A stretch of 64,000 nt of DNA, taken from positions 62,001 to 126,000 of the forward strand of contig JAMPGY010000002.1 in assembly GCA_023663705.1 (NCBI GenBank), written 5' to 3'. The translations under genes were made by a program, and so were the position numbers. This DNA is from Clostridium sp. (GTDB taxonomy: Bacteria > Bacteroidota > Bacteroidia > Bacteroidales > Bacteroidaceae). This document shows positions 1 to 8,758 of this stretch, piece after piece; the stretch's first letter is position 1; every line of letters begins with the position of its first letter. The notes beneath the pieces were generated by a model, which had not been told where the DNA came from, did not search any database, and worked only from the letters and a program-made list of their open reading frames with translations.

Positions 1-1062
1 TTTCTTAATGAGTATCAGGAGCATTATTTCGATGTGGATCAGAGTATTGAATTGGATGTGGATGCAAACGGCCGTCCGGTCTACGACTCGGTTTTTGTTG
101 ATAGAAACATTCTGTTGCAGGACAAGCTGCTGGGGTTGGGTGACATCGCCAACGAAGACTCTGTCTACACCATGCTTATCCCCGACAATGCTGCGTGGCA
201 GGCCGCCTACACACTCATGCACCCGGCATTCAAGGTGATGGACAACGAACTGACCGATGAACAGCTCGATTCGGTAGCTGACATACGCACGAAGTTGGCC
301 ATTGTGAACGATTTAATTGTTCGCGGACAGGTGAATCCCCTTGCGGTTGATTCGGTGATAACCACAGGTAAGAGCGTGATGAAGAACCTGTCCGAATTGT
401 ATGGCGCAGCACAACAGACGGAAATGAGCAATGGTGTGGCGTATGTATGCAACCGTTTGAATTACGATAACACCCAAACTTGGAGTAAGGCCATCAATGT
501 CGAAGCCGAACTCAGCGACAACTACCAGTTCCAGCTCAGCAGCACCAGTGTTTTCCCGCGTATTGTGGCTGCCGACAATCCGGTTCAGGGAATCTCCGGA
601 AACAGCTACCTGGAAGTAACCCCCGTGCGCACAACAGCTGCACCGGCAGTGGAATTCTATTTGCCGGATGTGCTCGGCGGCAAGGACGAGGGTGTGACTT
701 ATAATATCCATGTGGTGATGGTGCCTGCGCTGGTAGAAGGCGAGGACATGAGTTCAGACAGCACCAAGGTACAGTTCACACTTTATCACAACAATGGCAG
801 TAAGCACGAGCAGTTGGCACGTAGCGCAGAGTTCGAAACCAGTGGAACCCGGATGGTGCGATTGGAAGCGTTTAAGGACTTTGCATTTCCTGTAAGCGAT
901 CGGGACGATATGCTCAACATGATAGCCAATAATTATTCAGAGGCGGTGTTAGACCGGTTTACGTTGTCGGCAACTACAACGATTAAATCCAGCAACAAGA
1001 ATTACACGCGTAATTTCCGTATAGACCGCATTATTCTCGAACCTATCAAGAAAGAATATTAA
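1..1062 (+). CDS. Fasciclin (FAS1) domain protein, 5' end outside window
   Basis: The frame is open from base 1, so the true start and any lipoprotein signal lie upstream; 353 codons are visible. The stretch YTMLIPDNAAWQAAY is the typical FAS1 opening motif (a short strand followed by a polar loop and helix). After the FAS1 part, roughly the last 170 residues form a beta-rich segment with no cysteine pattern that I recognise. FAS1 proteins are adhesion or binding modules and in Bacteroidales often sit directly before a SusC/SusD pair. Only 4 bases separate its TAA from the SusC start, so the three are almost certainly co-transcribed and this is probably a surface accessory lipoprotein of the same uptake complex. 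The exact ligand cannot be inferred. Confidence 0.75.
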   Translation, partial: FLNEYQEHYFDVDQSIELDVDANGRPVYDSVFVDRNILLQDKLLGLGDIANEDSVYTMLIPDNAAWQAAYTLMHPAFKVMDNELTDEQLDSVADIRTKLAIVNDLIVRGQVNPLAVDSVITTGKSVMKNLSELYGAAQQTEMSNGVAYVCNRLNYDNTQTWSKAINVEAELSDNYQFQLSSTSVFPRIVAADNPVQGISGNSYLEVTPVRTTAAPAVEFYLPDVLGGKDEGVTYNIHVVMVPALVEGEDMSSDSTKVQFTLYHNNGSKHEQLARSAEFETSGTRMVRLEAFKDFAFPVSDRDDMLNMIANNYSEAVLDRFTLSATTTIKSSNKNYTRNFRIDRIILEPIKKEY

Positions 1063-1066
1063 AATC

Positions 1067-4000
1067 ATGAATACGAAATCAAAATTAACGATACTGATTT
1101 CTGCAGCCTGCGTGTGTGGCACAGCAACTGTTTCTGCTGCCGAATCAGCTCTTCGGGCAGACACTGTGGCTGTGACCGATAAGGATGCGCGTGCAGTGCA
1201 GACTGTGAAGGGATATGTGGTGGATGCACGAAACGGTGCCCCGATATACGGTGTACGTGTTTCTGTGTATAATGGCAAGCAGACGGCTATGACAGACGAA
1301 AAAGGGCAGTTTGTTTTGGAAGTGGAGCAAACGCCTGCCGTTCTGTTGGTAAGTACAATGGGGTATCGCAGTTGCTATATTATTTCTGATGCAGGAAATC
1401 CGGAAAAGGTAGCCTTACATCAGTTGATTAACGAGACGGATGACGAAGGACTTTCACCGGTAAGTTCTTATTCCAGCACCTTGCATGGCATAGGGCAGGG
1501 TGCCGATACCGACCATGCTGTCACCACCCGTTTGTTGGGTAGTGTGTACGGTTCGGTTAATTCCGGAACAGAGGCTAACGGAAGTTCTATTTTTGTTCGG
1601 GGTATCCATTCCCTCAACACAAGCTCACAGCCTCTTTACATTGTAGACGGGGTGGTGTGGCAGTCCGAAGATCCTACGGCTTCTGTTTTCAACGGTTATT
1701 ATCATAGCCCGTTAGCTTTATTGCCGGCGGATGATATTGCAGAAATACGTGTGCTTTCCCCGGCAGAGGCTGCCGTATACGGCAGTAAGGGTGGCAATGG
1801 TGTGATTCAGATCACCACAAAACGGGCCACAGATATGGCTACAAAAATAGAGGCATACGCCACCGTGGGATTTTCTCTTCGTCCCAATACGATGCCGGTG
1901 ATGAACGCTGAGAACTATCGCGGTTATCTCTCGGATATGATTTCGGGTTATATAAAGGATCCCTCCCAGCTCGAGGCTATGAAATTCCTGAATTACGATC
2001 CAAGTAAATCCTATTACTACGAGAATCATGCCCATACGGATTGGAATGATTGTATCACCAAGGTGGCTTTGAAGCAGAATTACGGTGTGAACATTAAGGG
2101 AGGAGACGAGCGCGCACTCTATACATTCTCTTTAGGTTATACCCGTAATGACGGTAATATACGTGAAACGGATATGGATCGTATAAACATACGTATCAAT
2201 TCCGACATCAATCTGACCAAGCATTTCAAGACACGTTTTGACTTCGCTTTCTCACAGATTAACCGTCAGGCCTTTGACGACGGGATGGATCTTCTCTCTT
2301 CTCCCACTTATCTGGCCATGGTGAAGTCGCCCTTCTATGCGCCCAACCGCATGGATGCGCAGGGCAATGTGTTGCCACGTTTATCGGATGTGGACGAGTT
2401 GAATGTGGGCAATCCCATGGCCATACTGGAGGGCTCGGACAACAACATTAAGCAATACCGGTTTAATTTCACGTTAAGTCCCACTTATGTTTTCAACGAT
2501 AAGTGGCGCGTGAACGCTTTGTTCAACTACTCATGGGATAAAATAAAGGAAAACGGCTTCCTGCCGGACTATGGTGTGGCATCTACCTCACTCACCAATG
2601 AGCAGGGGGAGGTTTATGCCGTGGCACAAAACCGTGTCCGCACGCTGATGGCAAGTCAGAAGAGTATCGAAGCCGGTCTGTCCGGTGTCTATACGCCTTT
2701 CCGTGACGCGGTAAAAAGCCTGCAGGTTGAAGCCGGTTACAAATTCTACAATGATTCCTATGAATCGGCTTTTGGAGAAGGTTATAACACAGGTTCAGAC
2801 AATATTAAAGTGTTGCAGCAGACGGTAGATGCCACCCGCACGGTGAGCGGAGATGAGCAGGCTTGGCGTTCCATAGCGTGGTATGCCACTGCCGACTTCT
2901 CTTGGTTGTATCGGTATTATCTCTCGGCCGGATTGACATTCGATACTTCTTCCCGTTTCGGTCGTGAGGCAAAAGATGCCATTCGTCTGGGTGGTCTCAG
3001 CTGGGGCTTGTTCCCTTCTGTGGAGGCTGCGTGGGTAATGTCTTCAGAGAAATGGATGAGCCGCACCCGCAAGTACATCGACCTTTGGAAATGGAAGGTG
3101 GGTTACAGTGTGGCTGGAAATGACAGATTGCCGGCAAATGCTACGCGTGCTTATTTCGGTTCTGTCAACTATCTGGGACAGGGCTATGGACTCCTGTTGC
3201 AGAACGTGGGTAATCCTGAGTTAAAGTGGGAAACGACCGGCACGTTTACTGCCGGCTTGGAACTCTCAACGCTTAATCGTCGCCTTCAGTTGGGTTTGGA
3301 CTGGTACACGTCTAAGACATCCGATGTGCTGATGCCGGCCGAATTGGATAATGTGGCCGGACTTGGCAGTTATTGGAGCAACAACGGCACGATGCGTAAT
3401 CGTGGTGTTGAGTTCTCTGCTACAGGACGACTTGTGAACCGTAAAAATTTCCTGCTTGATGCCGGTTTGTCCATAGGTCATTTCCATAATAAGATAACAG
3501 CAGTGGACGGAGGTGAAACCGTGGTGGACGTGATGAACGGCCAGGTGCTGTATCGCAAGGATTGTCCGGCCGGACTGTTCTATGGTTATGAATTCAACGG
3601 TGTGCTGGCTGATAAGGCCGCCGCGGATGCTGCCAATCTGAGTGTGCGCACTGAAACGGGAAGTCTGAAGGCCTTTGAGGCTGGTGATGCTCTGTTTACC
3701 GACTTCAACAACGATGGAGTCATAGACGAGGCAGACCGTACGGTTATCGGTGATCCTACACCGGATATTTACGGTAATTTTCACTTGACGGCACGTTACA
3801 AGCGCTTTGAACTGAGCACGATGTTTACCTATTCTTTGGGTGGTGATGTGTACAATGCCTATCGTGCCAATCTCGAGTCCGGCAGCCAGTTGATTAATCA
3901 GACCCGGGCTTTGGAAAACCGTTGGATGATAGACGGCCAGTGTACGGATGTACCTCGTGCCACGTATGGCGACCCTATGGGTAATGCCCGTTTCAGTTCC

Positions 4001-4249
4001 CGTTGGATAGAGGATGGGTCGTACCTGCGTTGGTCATCCCTTACGCTGTCTTACACGTTGCCGGTCAAGAGCAACTATCTGGAGAAGGTGCATGTGTTTG
4101 CCACGGCCAATAACCTGTGCACATGGACCGGTTATCTGGGTGCCGATCCTGCATTCTCCATGGGTGGCTCCACGGTGTTGCGTGGTATTGACGGTGGACT
4201 TACAGCCGCGTCACCTTCAATCCTGTTTGGTGTAAAAATCAATTTATAA
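1067..4249 (+). CDS. SusC/RagA-family TonB-dependent outer-membrane transporter
   Basis: 1060 residues with an N-terminal signal peptide. Residues about 45-115 form a carboxypeptidase-regulatory-like domain (VKGYVVDARNGAPIYGVRVS). A TonB plug follows at about 135-245, with the SusC hallmark SIFVRGIHSLNTSSQPLYIV and YGSKGGNGVIQITTK. The rest is a long beta-barrel ending in FGVKINL, a typical barrel-terminal strand. It imports oligosaccharides or other ligands across the outer membrane using TonB energy, capped by the SusD partner encoded 18 bases downstream. No STN domain is seen, so it is not an anti-sigma-signalling receptor. The HTCS further down is the likely regulator. Substrate unknown. 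Confidence 0.95.
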   Translation: MNTKSKLTILISAACVCGTATVSAAESALRADTVAVTDKDARAVQTVKGYVVDARNGAPIYGVRVSVYNGKQTAMTDEKGQFVLEVEQTPAVLLVSTMGYRSCYIISDAGNPEKVALHQLINETDDEGLSPVSSYSSTLHGIGQGADTDHAVTTRLLGSVYGSVNSGTEANGSSIFVRGIHSLNTSSQPLYIVDGVVWQSEDPTASVFNGYYHSPLALLPADDIAEIRVLSPAEAAVYGSKGGNGVIQITTKRATDMATKIEAYATVGFSLRPNTMPVMNAENYRGYLSDMISGYIKDPSQLEAMKFLNYDPSKSYYYENHAHTDWNDCITKVALKQNYGVNIKGGDERALYTFSLGYTRNDGNIRETDMDRINIRINSDINLTKHFKTRFDFAFSQINRQAFDDGMDLLSSPTYLAMVKSPFYAPNRMDAQGNVLPRLSDVDELNVGNPMAILEGSDNNIKQYRFNFTLSPTYVFNDKWRVNALFNYSWDKIKENGFLPDYGVASTSLTNEQGEVYAVAQNRVRTLMASQKSIEAGLSGVYTPFRDAVKSLQVEAGYKFYNDSYESAFGEGYNTGSDNIKVLQQTVDATRTVSGDEQAWRSIAWYATADFSWLYRYYLSAGLTFDTSSRFGREAKDAIRLGGLSWGLFPSVEAAWVMSSEKWMSRTRKYIDLWKWKVGYSVAGNDRLPANATRAYFGSVNYLGQGYGLLLQNVGNPELKWETTGTFTAGLELSTLNRRLQLGLDWYTSKTSDVLMPAELDNVAGLGSYWSNNGTMRNRGVEFSATGRLVNRKNFLLDAGLSIGHFHNKITAVDGGETVVDVMNGQVLYRKDCPAGLFYGYEFNGVLADKAAADAANLSVRTETGSLKAFEAGDALFTDFNNDGVIDEADRTVIGDPTPDIYGNFHLTARYKRFELSTMFTYSLGGDVYNAYRANLESGSQLINQTRALENRWMIDGQCTDVPRATYGDPMGNARFSSRWIEDGSYLRWSSLTLSYTLPVKSNYLEKVHVFATANNLCTWTGYLGADPAFSMGGSTVLRGIDGGLTAASPSILFGVKINL

Positions 4250-4267
4250 CCTTATATTCACTGACAC

Positions 4268-5977
4268 ATGAAAGTTATGAAAAATATAATAAAAACGGGT
4301 TCTGCAGGCATTGTAGCGGCATTGGCTTTGACGGCTAATGTGGGGTGCTCGGACATGATGGATATGGAATCCGAACGTGTGCTTTGGGCTGACGACAATC
4401 GTTTGGACAATGTTAACGACTCGCTCTATTCGGCCGTTGGCATACTCACGCAGATTCAGCGTGTGGCCGATCGTATGTTGCTTTTTGGCGAACTTCGTGC
4501 TGATTTGATGACTACAACAGAAGACAGCCATAGCGATTTGAAGGATATCGAACGTTTTAAGGTTTCCGCAGACAACCAGTGGGCAGACAGCCGAGATTTC
4601 TATCAGATTATCAACAACTGCAATTTTGCATTGGCACGTCTGGACACCAGCATCGTGATTGAAGGACAAAAAGCTTTGTTGCCCGAGTATGTAGCCATTA
4701 AATCCTTGCGTGCCTGGACTTATGTCCAGATGGGACTTATCTACGGAAAGGTTCCTTATGCCACACAACCGATATTGACGGTAGACGACAGCCGGCGTGA
4801 ACTTCCCGAACTTACGCTGGATCAATTGGTGGAGCAGGCTATTGCCGATTTGGAACCGTATAAGGATGTACGCTCATTGGACTATGGTTCGTTGGACGGG
4901 CACAACACTGTGCAGTGTTTTGTTCCGATAAACATGTTCTTGGGCGACCTCTACCTTTATCAGAACCGTTACGAAGATGCGGCTATGTCCTATGTCTCCC
5001 TTATCGACAAAAATCGCTATACAGTGTCCCGTAACGGCGCGAACTATTGGATTAACAGCCAACGTTTGGCTATGAATACCGGTTATAATTCCACTTATCA
5101 AGGTGACGTTATCTTTAAAATTCCTTTTGGAAGCAGTCTGCGTGCCTACCATAGCCAAATGGTTCGTTATACCTATAGTGAGGATGGCAAACCTTGGTTG
5201 GTTCCCGTGGCTGGGTTTGTACAGAAGATGAATGAGAAGGTTTACAGCAACTCGGACAACAATCAGAGTGTAACCCAAAGATTTCGTGGAGACCTGCGTG
5301 GTTACGGACGTACGCCCGACGGTGAGGTGTATTGTGCGGCCTATGGCCCTGTCACCACGCAGAGCGGGGCAGAGCAGATGATGATAACCAAGTTCTATAA
5401 CAACCTGTCGGGGACCGAATTGGACGACCCGGACAACCGTCGTCTGCTCAGTTTGCCGGTGTACCGTACGGAATTACTGTATTTGCGATTGGCAGAGGCT
5501 ATTAATCGTTTGGGCAAGCCCACAGTTGCTTTTGCTGTTCTAAAGTACGGATTGAACCGTTCTACACTTGATGTGGAATCCACAACCTCATTGCGTATTG
5601 ATCCTGATGAGTTTAATGGAGAGGCTTATCTGACACCGTTTACAGCAACCTATTTTGATTCTAACGAAGGAGTGAGTGTGCACGGATTAGGTACGGGGGT
5701 GGCTTTCGATAATGAGGAACATGTCATTCCGGAACTTCCCACGTTGGAAGAGCGCATAGAATATGTGGAAGATTGCATTATGGAGGAAATAGCTGCGGAA
5801 AACAGTTTTGAGGGCAATCGTTTCTTTGACCTCATGCTCGTGTCGCGTCATCGTTCGGCTCATCCGGCCTATATGGCCGGCCGTGTAAGTCGTAAGTATG
5901 GTGACAGTGAATCTATGCGTCAGCATCTGATGACACTTGACAATTGGTTTGTGAAATGCAGCGCAGGTGTAAAGTAG
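4268..5977 (+). CDS. SusD/RagB-family nutrient-binding lipoprotein
   Basis: 569 residues. The N-terminus is basic and hydrophobic and reaches Cys at ALTANVGCSD, a loose but acceptable lipobox, so it is a predicted outer-membrane lipoprotein. SusD features include an N-terminal TPR-like helical region (LPEYVAIKSLRAWTYVQMG is the characteristic helix) and the C-terminal stretch EIAAENSFEGNRFFDLM, the usual SusD ending motif. It forms the lid over the SusC barrel. Translation could also start at the in-frame ATG three codons later. A strong terminator follows at 6003-6040, so FAS1-SusC-SusD appear to form one transcript whose promoter lies left of the window. Confidence 0.94.
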   Translation: MKVMKNIIKTGSAGIVAALALTANVGCSDMMDMESERVLWADDNRLDNVNDSLYSAVGILTQIQRVADRMLLFGELRADLMTTTEDSHSDLKDIERFKVSADNQWADSRDFYQIINNCNFALARLDTSIVIEGQKALLPEYVAIKSLRAWTYVQMGLIYGKVPYATQPILTVDDSRRELPELTLDQLVEQAIADLEPYKDVRSLDYGSLDGHNTVQCFVPINMFLGDLYLYQNRYEDAAMSYVSLIDKNRYTVSRNGANYWINSQRLAMNTGYNSTYQGDVIFKIPFGSSLRAYHSQMVRYTYSEDGKPWLVPVAGFVQKMNEKVYSNSDNNQSVTQRFRGDLRGYGRTPDGEVYCAAYGPVTTQSGAEQMMITKFYNNLSGTELDDPDNRRLLSLPVYRTELLYLRLAEAINRLGKPTVAFAVLKYGLNRSTLDVESTTSLRIDPDEFNGEAYLTPFTATYFDSNEGVSVHGLGTGVAFDNEEHVIPELPTLEERIEYVEDCIMEEIAAENSFEGNRFFDLMLVSRHRSAHPAYMAGRVSRKYGDSESMRQHLMTLDNWFVKCSAGVK

Positions 5978-6002
5978 GGAATCCTTAGAAAATACAACAT
6001 CG

Positions 6003-6040
6003 GGTCGGACTTACAGATGGTGTAAGTCCGGCCTTTTTTT
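6003..6040 (+). terminator. Intrinsic terminator after susD
   Basis: The inverted repeat 6003-6015 / 6021-6033 pairs with one G-T wobble around a 5-base loop and is followed by seven T at 6034-6040. It lies 25 bases after the SusD stop. Confidence 0.9.
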
Positions 6041-6211
6041 ATAGTTGCTTTTACAGAGATTCAAACCACGCTGTTCATTCCGGCATATAAACTGCATGAA
6101 GAATATAAGAAATGCTTTTAACAGCTGAAAGATAGGATTATAAATGGTTTATATGCTCTTTTTATCCTATTTTTTGCTTCAAATGTGATCTCTTATTTGC
6201 GGTTCGTTTGT

Positions 6212-6219
6212 TAATTTTG
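6212..6219 (+). promoter_or_regulatory. Bacteroidetes -7 box for the FG-GAP gene
   Basis: TAATTTTG matches TAnnTTTG exactly. It lies 88 bases before the ATG at 6307. I see no good -33 TTTG at the usual 19-21 base spacing. The rest of the 5978-6306 gap holds only this site and the upstream terminator. Confidence 0.55.
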
Positions 6220-6306
6220 TGCCATGCAAAACTCGAGAATATCCTTAAATTATTGAGCAAAGCAACCAGAGAAAAACATTAAAAATAAACTCTTATTTTA
6301 AATTGT

Positions 6307-8514
6307 ATGAAAAAGAACTACTCAAAAAAAGCAATCATGCTGCTGGCTCCGCTGGCCATGGTTGGTGCGGCGCAGGCGCAGGTAAGTTTCCAGCGTGCCG
6401 AGCGTTTTACTCCCGAAAATCAGGAGGTGACTCTGCCGGGACATGAGGAGCCCTCTACCTATGAGGTGTGGCAGGCATTCAGCGAGGGTGGATTCCCTAC
6501 AATCGGTTTCTACCGCGGGTGTCCCGTTGTGGGTGATTTCAACAATGATGGCAAGCCCGACTATTATGTCAGCGGTCAGATTGGTGGAACACAAAAACTG
6601 GTGTTGCCTTATAACTACGTAATCGGTGGTTGGCGTGCCACGTCAGCGGTGTATGCCAGCAAGGCTGATGGTTACGATGCATTCTTCGGCGGTTATGATT
6701 CGTATGCTGCCAACGAAAATGTATTTACTTCCATGGGATTGCCTTTTACAGCCAATGCCTATGCGCGTTTTGTAGATTTGGATAATGACGGAAATCTTGA
6801 TTTCGTTATCTGTTCCGGTCAGGATTATGATACCAGTTGGCCATATGCGGATGAAGAAAAAGACCGCGAGGGTAAATTCTTCCACGTATACCGCAATTTG
6901 GGCGCAGCCGGTGGCTATCAGTTTGAGCGTGTGAGAGATCTTCCGTTTGTTCTGTCTCCCAATGACGGACGTGATAGTGATGGATGGGAAGTGAACAACT
7001 CCATTTCTTTCGGCGACTACAACAACGACGGACTGGTGGACGTGGTTTATCAGGGTGTGGAGAAGACGCGCGATGAGAACGGTAACGACAAGAACACGCG
7101 TTTCGTCAATCTCTACAAGAACTTGGGTGATTTCAAGTTTGAACTGGCAAATGTGGCCGATCCCGTTCCCTATGAGGAGAACTACAATACCGAAGCCGGT
7201 ATTTTTGATGTAGAGTTTGATGAGAGTGATCCTTTGGCCGATCCCGTAGCTACCCCCAACTACCGTTTCCGTCCGTTGTCTAACAGTGGTATCCAGTTTG
7301 GCGACTTTGATAACGATGGTTTCCTCGATTTGGTTTATACCGGTTGGGAAGACGGTATTGGTGCTTCTGTGGCTATGTATCGCAACACCGGCGACGGTAG
7401 ATTCCAAGAACTGAAGGTGCTCAACGAAAAGTATCCCGACAGTCCGTTCATTGGATTGCAGGACAAGGGGGATCTCGTTTTGGCCGACATGAACAACGAT
7501 GGTCTGTTGGATATTGTACTCACCGGCAGTAGCAACGTAGGTGGCGATAAGCGTTGTGATATCTACTTCAATGCCGGCAATTTTGAATTCGAGCGTGTAA
7601 GCTATAGCGACGATATGGACAGCAACATTCACGGTGTATCCAACTGCTGCATGCAGATTGCCGACTTCAACAACGATGGTCTGAATGACGTTATTGTTCG
7701 CGGTCATGGTTTCTCCAGCGGAAATACGCCGCAGGAAAACTGGGACTGGCATGCATGGGTATACACTCAGACAGAAAGCGGAGGCTTTGATGTAGCCATG
7801 GATAATCCCAACGGATTGAATCAGGATGCCATGAACGGTGGCGGCTTCGTTATCTGCGACTGGAATGGCGATGGCAAGTTGGATGTTGTGTCTTCCAACG
7901 GTAACGATAATTCTCGCACCGACATTTATCTGGGCAACAGCGAGAACGAAGCTACTGTGCCGACTGTTCCTGCCAATGTGACTGTGAAGGTGGATGAAAA
8001 CGGAAAGATTGTGGTAAGTTGGGATGCCGCTTCCGACGCTTCTTGTGAATCGGCTGGACTCATTTACAATGTCTATGTGAAGGACAACGAAACTGGTAAG
8101 ACATCAATGCTTATCCCTGCTGACGTGGAAACCGGAAAGTTGAAGGTGTATACCGATGTTCAGGTTGGCGTTCGTTCAGACGAGGAAACGCTTTCCAAGA
8201 CATTTGTTTTGCCCACCGGTCACTACACTGTAGGTGTTTCTGCAATCAATCCCGCTCTGAATGCCAGTGCATTTGCAACAGAGACCATTCAGACGGTTGG
8301 TATCCGTGACGCACAAGCTGCTACAGCACAGGTAAGCGTGACGAGCACTCCCAACGGTGTGATTGTGAACGGTGCCGAAGGTGAGGCCGTTAATGTTTAC
8401 AATGCAGCCGGTAAGCTGGTTGCTACGGGTGTTTGCGGCAAGGAAATCAATGTGAAGGGTGCAGGTGTTTGCATTGTGAAATGCGCAGAGCAGTCTGCAA
8501 AAATCGTAAAGTAA
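6307..8514 (+). CDS. Secreted FG-GAP/VCBS repeat protein with type IX-like sorting domain
   Basis: 735 residues with a signal peptide ending near AAQAQ. At least seven repeats carry calcium-loop cores of the DxNxDG type: DFNNDGKPD, DLDNDGNLD, DYNNDGLVD, DFDNDGFLD, DMNNDGLLD, DFNNDGLND and DWNGDGKLD. This is the pattern of an integrin-like FG-GAP/VCBS beta-propeller. A fibronectin-III-like segment follows at about 555-660. The last 70 residues (VNVYNAAGKLVA, then GAGVCIVK and SAKIVK) resemble a type A CTD for type IX secretion. It probably binds glycan or another surface target extracellularly. It has its own promoter and terminator between SusD and the HTCS, so it may be regulated separately although it looks like part of the cluster. 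No catalytic domain was seen. Confidence 0.88.
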   Translation: MKKNYSKKAIMLLAPLAMVGAAQAQVSFQRAERFTPENQEVTLPGHEEPSTYEVWQAFSEGGFPTIGFYRGCPVVGDFNNDGKPDYYVSGQIGGTQKLVLPYNYVIGGWRATSAVYASKADGYDAFFGGYDSYAANENVFTSMGLPFTANAYARFVDLDNDGNLDFVICSGQDYDTSWPYADEEKDREGKFFHVYRNLGAAGGYQFERVRDLPFVLSPNDGRDSDGWEVNNSISFGDYNNDGLVDVVYQGVEKTRDENGNDKNTRFVNLYKNLGDFKFELANVADPVPYEENYNTEAGIFDVEFDESDPLADPVATPNYRFRPLSNSGIQFGDFDNDGFLDLVYTGWEDGIGASVAMYRNTGDGRFQELKVLNEKYPDSPFIGLQDKGDLVLADMNNDGLLDIVLTGSSNVGGDKRCDIYFNAGNFEFERVSYSDDMDSNIHGVSNCCMQIADFNNDGLNDVIVRGHGFSSGNTPQENWDWHAWVYTQTESGGFDVAMDNPNGLNQDAMNGGGFVICDWNGDGKLDVVSSNGNDNSRTDIYLGNSENEATVPTVPANVTVKVDENGKIVVSWDAASDASCESAGLIYNVYVKDNETGKTSMLIPADVETGKLKVYTDVQVGVRSDEETLSKTFVLPTGHYTVGVSAINPALNASAFATETIQTVGIRDAQAATAQVSVTSTPNGVIVNGAEGEAVNVYNAAGKLVATGVCGKEINVKGAGVCIVKCAEQSAKIVK

Positions 8515-8540
8515 TCATAGTATACATTTGATTTGAAGGA

Positions 8541-8587
8541 GAGGAGAGTGTGTTGTCCACATACGTGGCGTCACACTCTCTTTGTTT
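8541..8587 (+). terminator. Terminator after FG-GAP gene
   Basis: A perfect 9-bp outer stem (8544-8552 with 8572-8580) and an inner CCAC/GTGG helix are followed by a T-rich stretch starting at 8581. Confidence 0.8.
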
Positions 8588-8692
8588 CTGCAGCCCATAT
8601 TCATGTGATTTATTTCCTTCTTTTTGAATTCATTCTCCTGCATTAAATGTAACATGTGATGTTTAACTCTGCTGTTATCTGTTGCTGAATGA

Positions 8693-8724
8693 TTTTTATT
8701 TTTATCCTAAAAAATATATCTTTG
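8693..8724 (+). promoter_or_regulatory. Promoter of the HTCS gene
   Basis: The -7 box TATCTTTG at 8717-8724 is an exact TAnnTTTG match. TTTT at 8693-8696 sits 20 bases upstream as a 3-of-4 -33 element. The leader to the ATG at 8759 is about 25 bases. Confidence 0.65.
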
Positions 8725-8758
8725 CATCCGCATAGCGAAATTAATTCTTTGTTACACG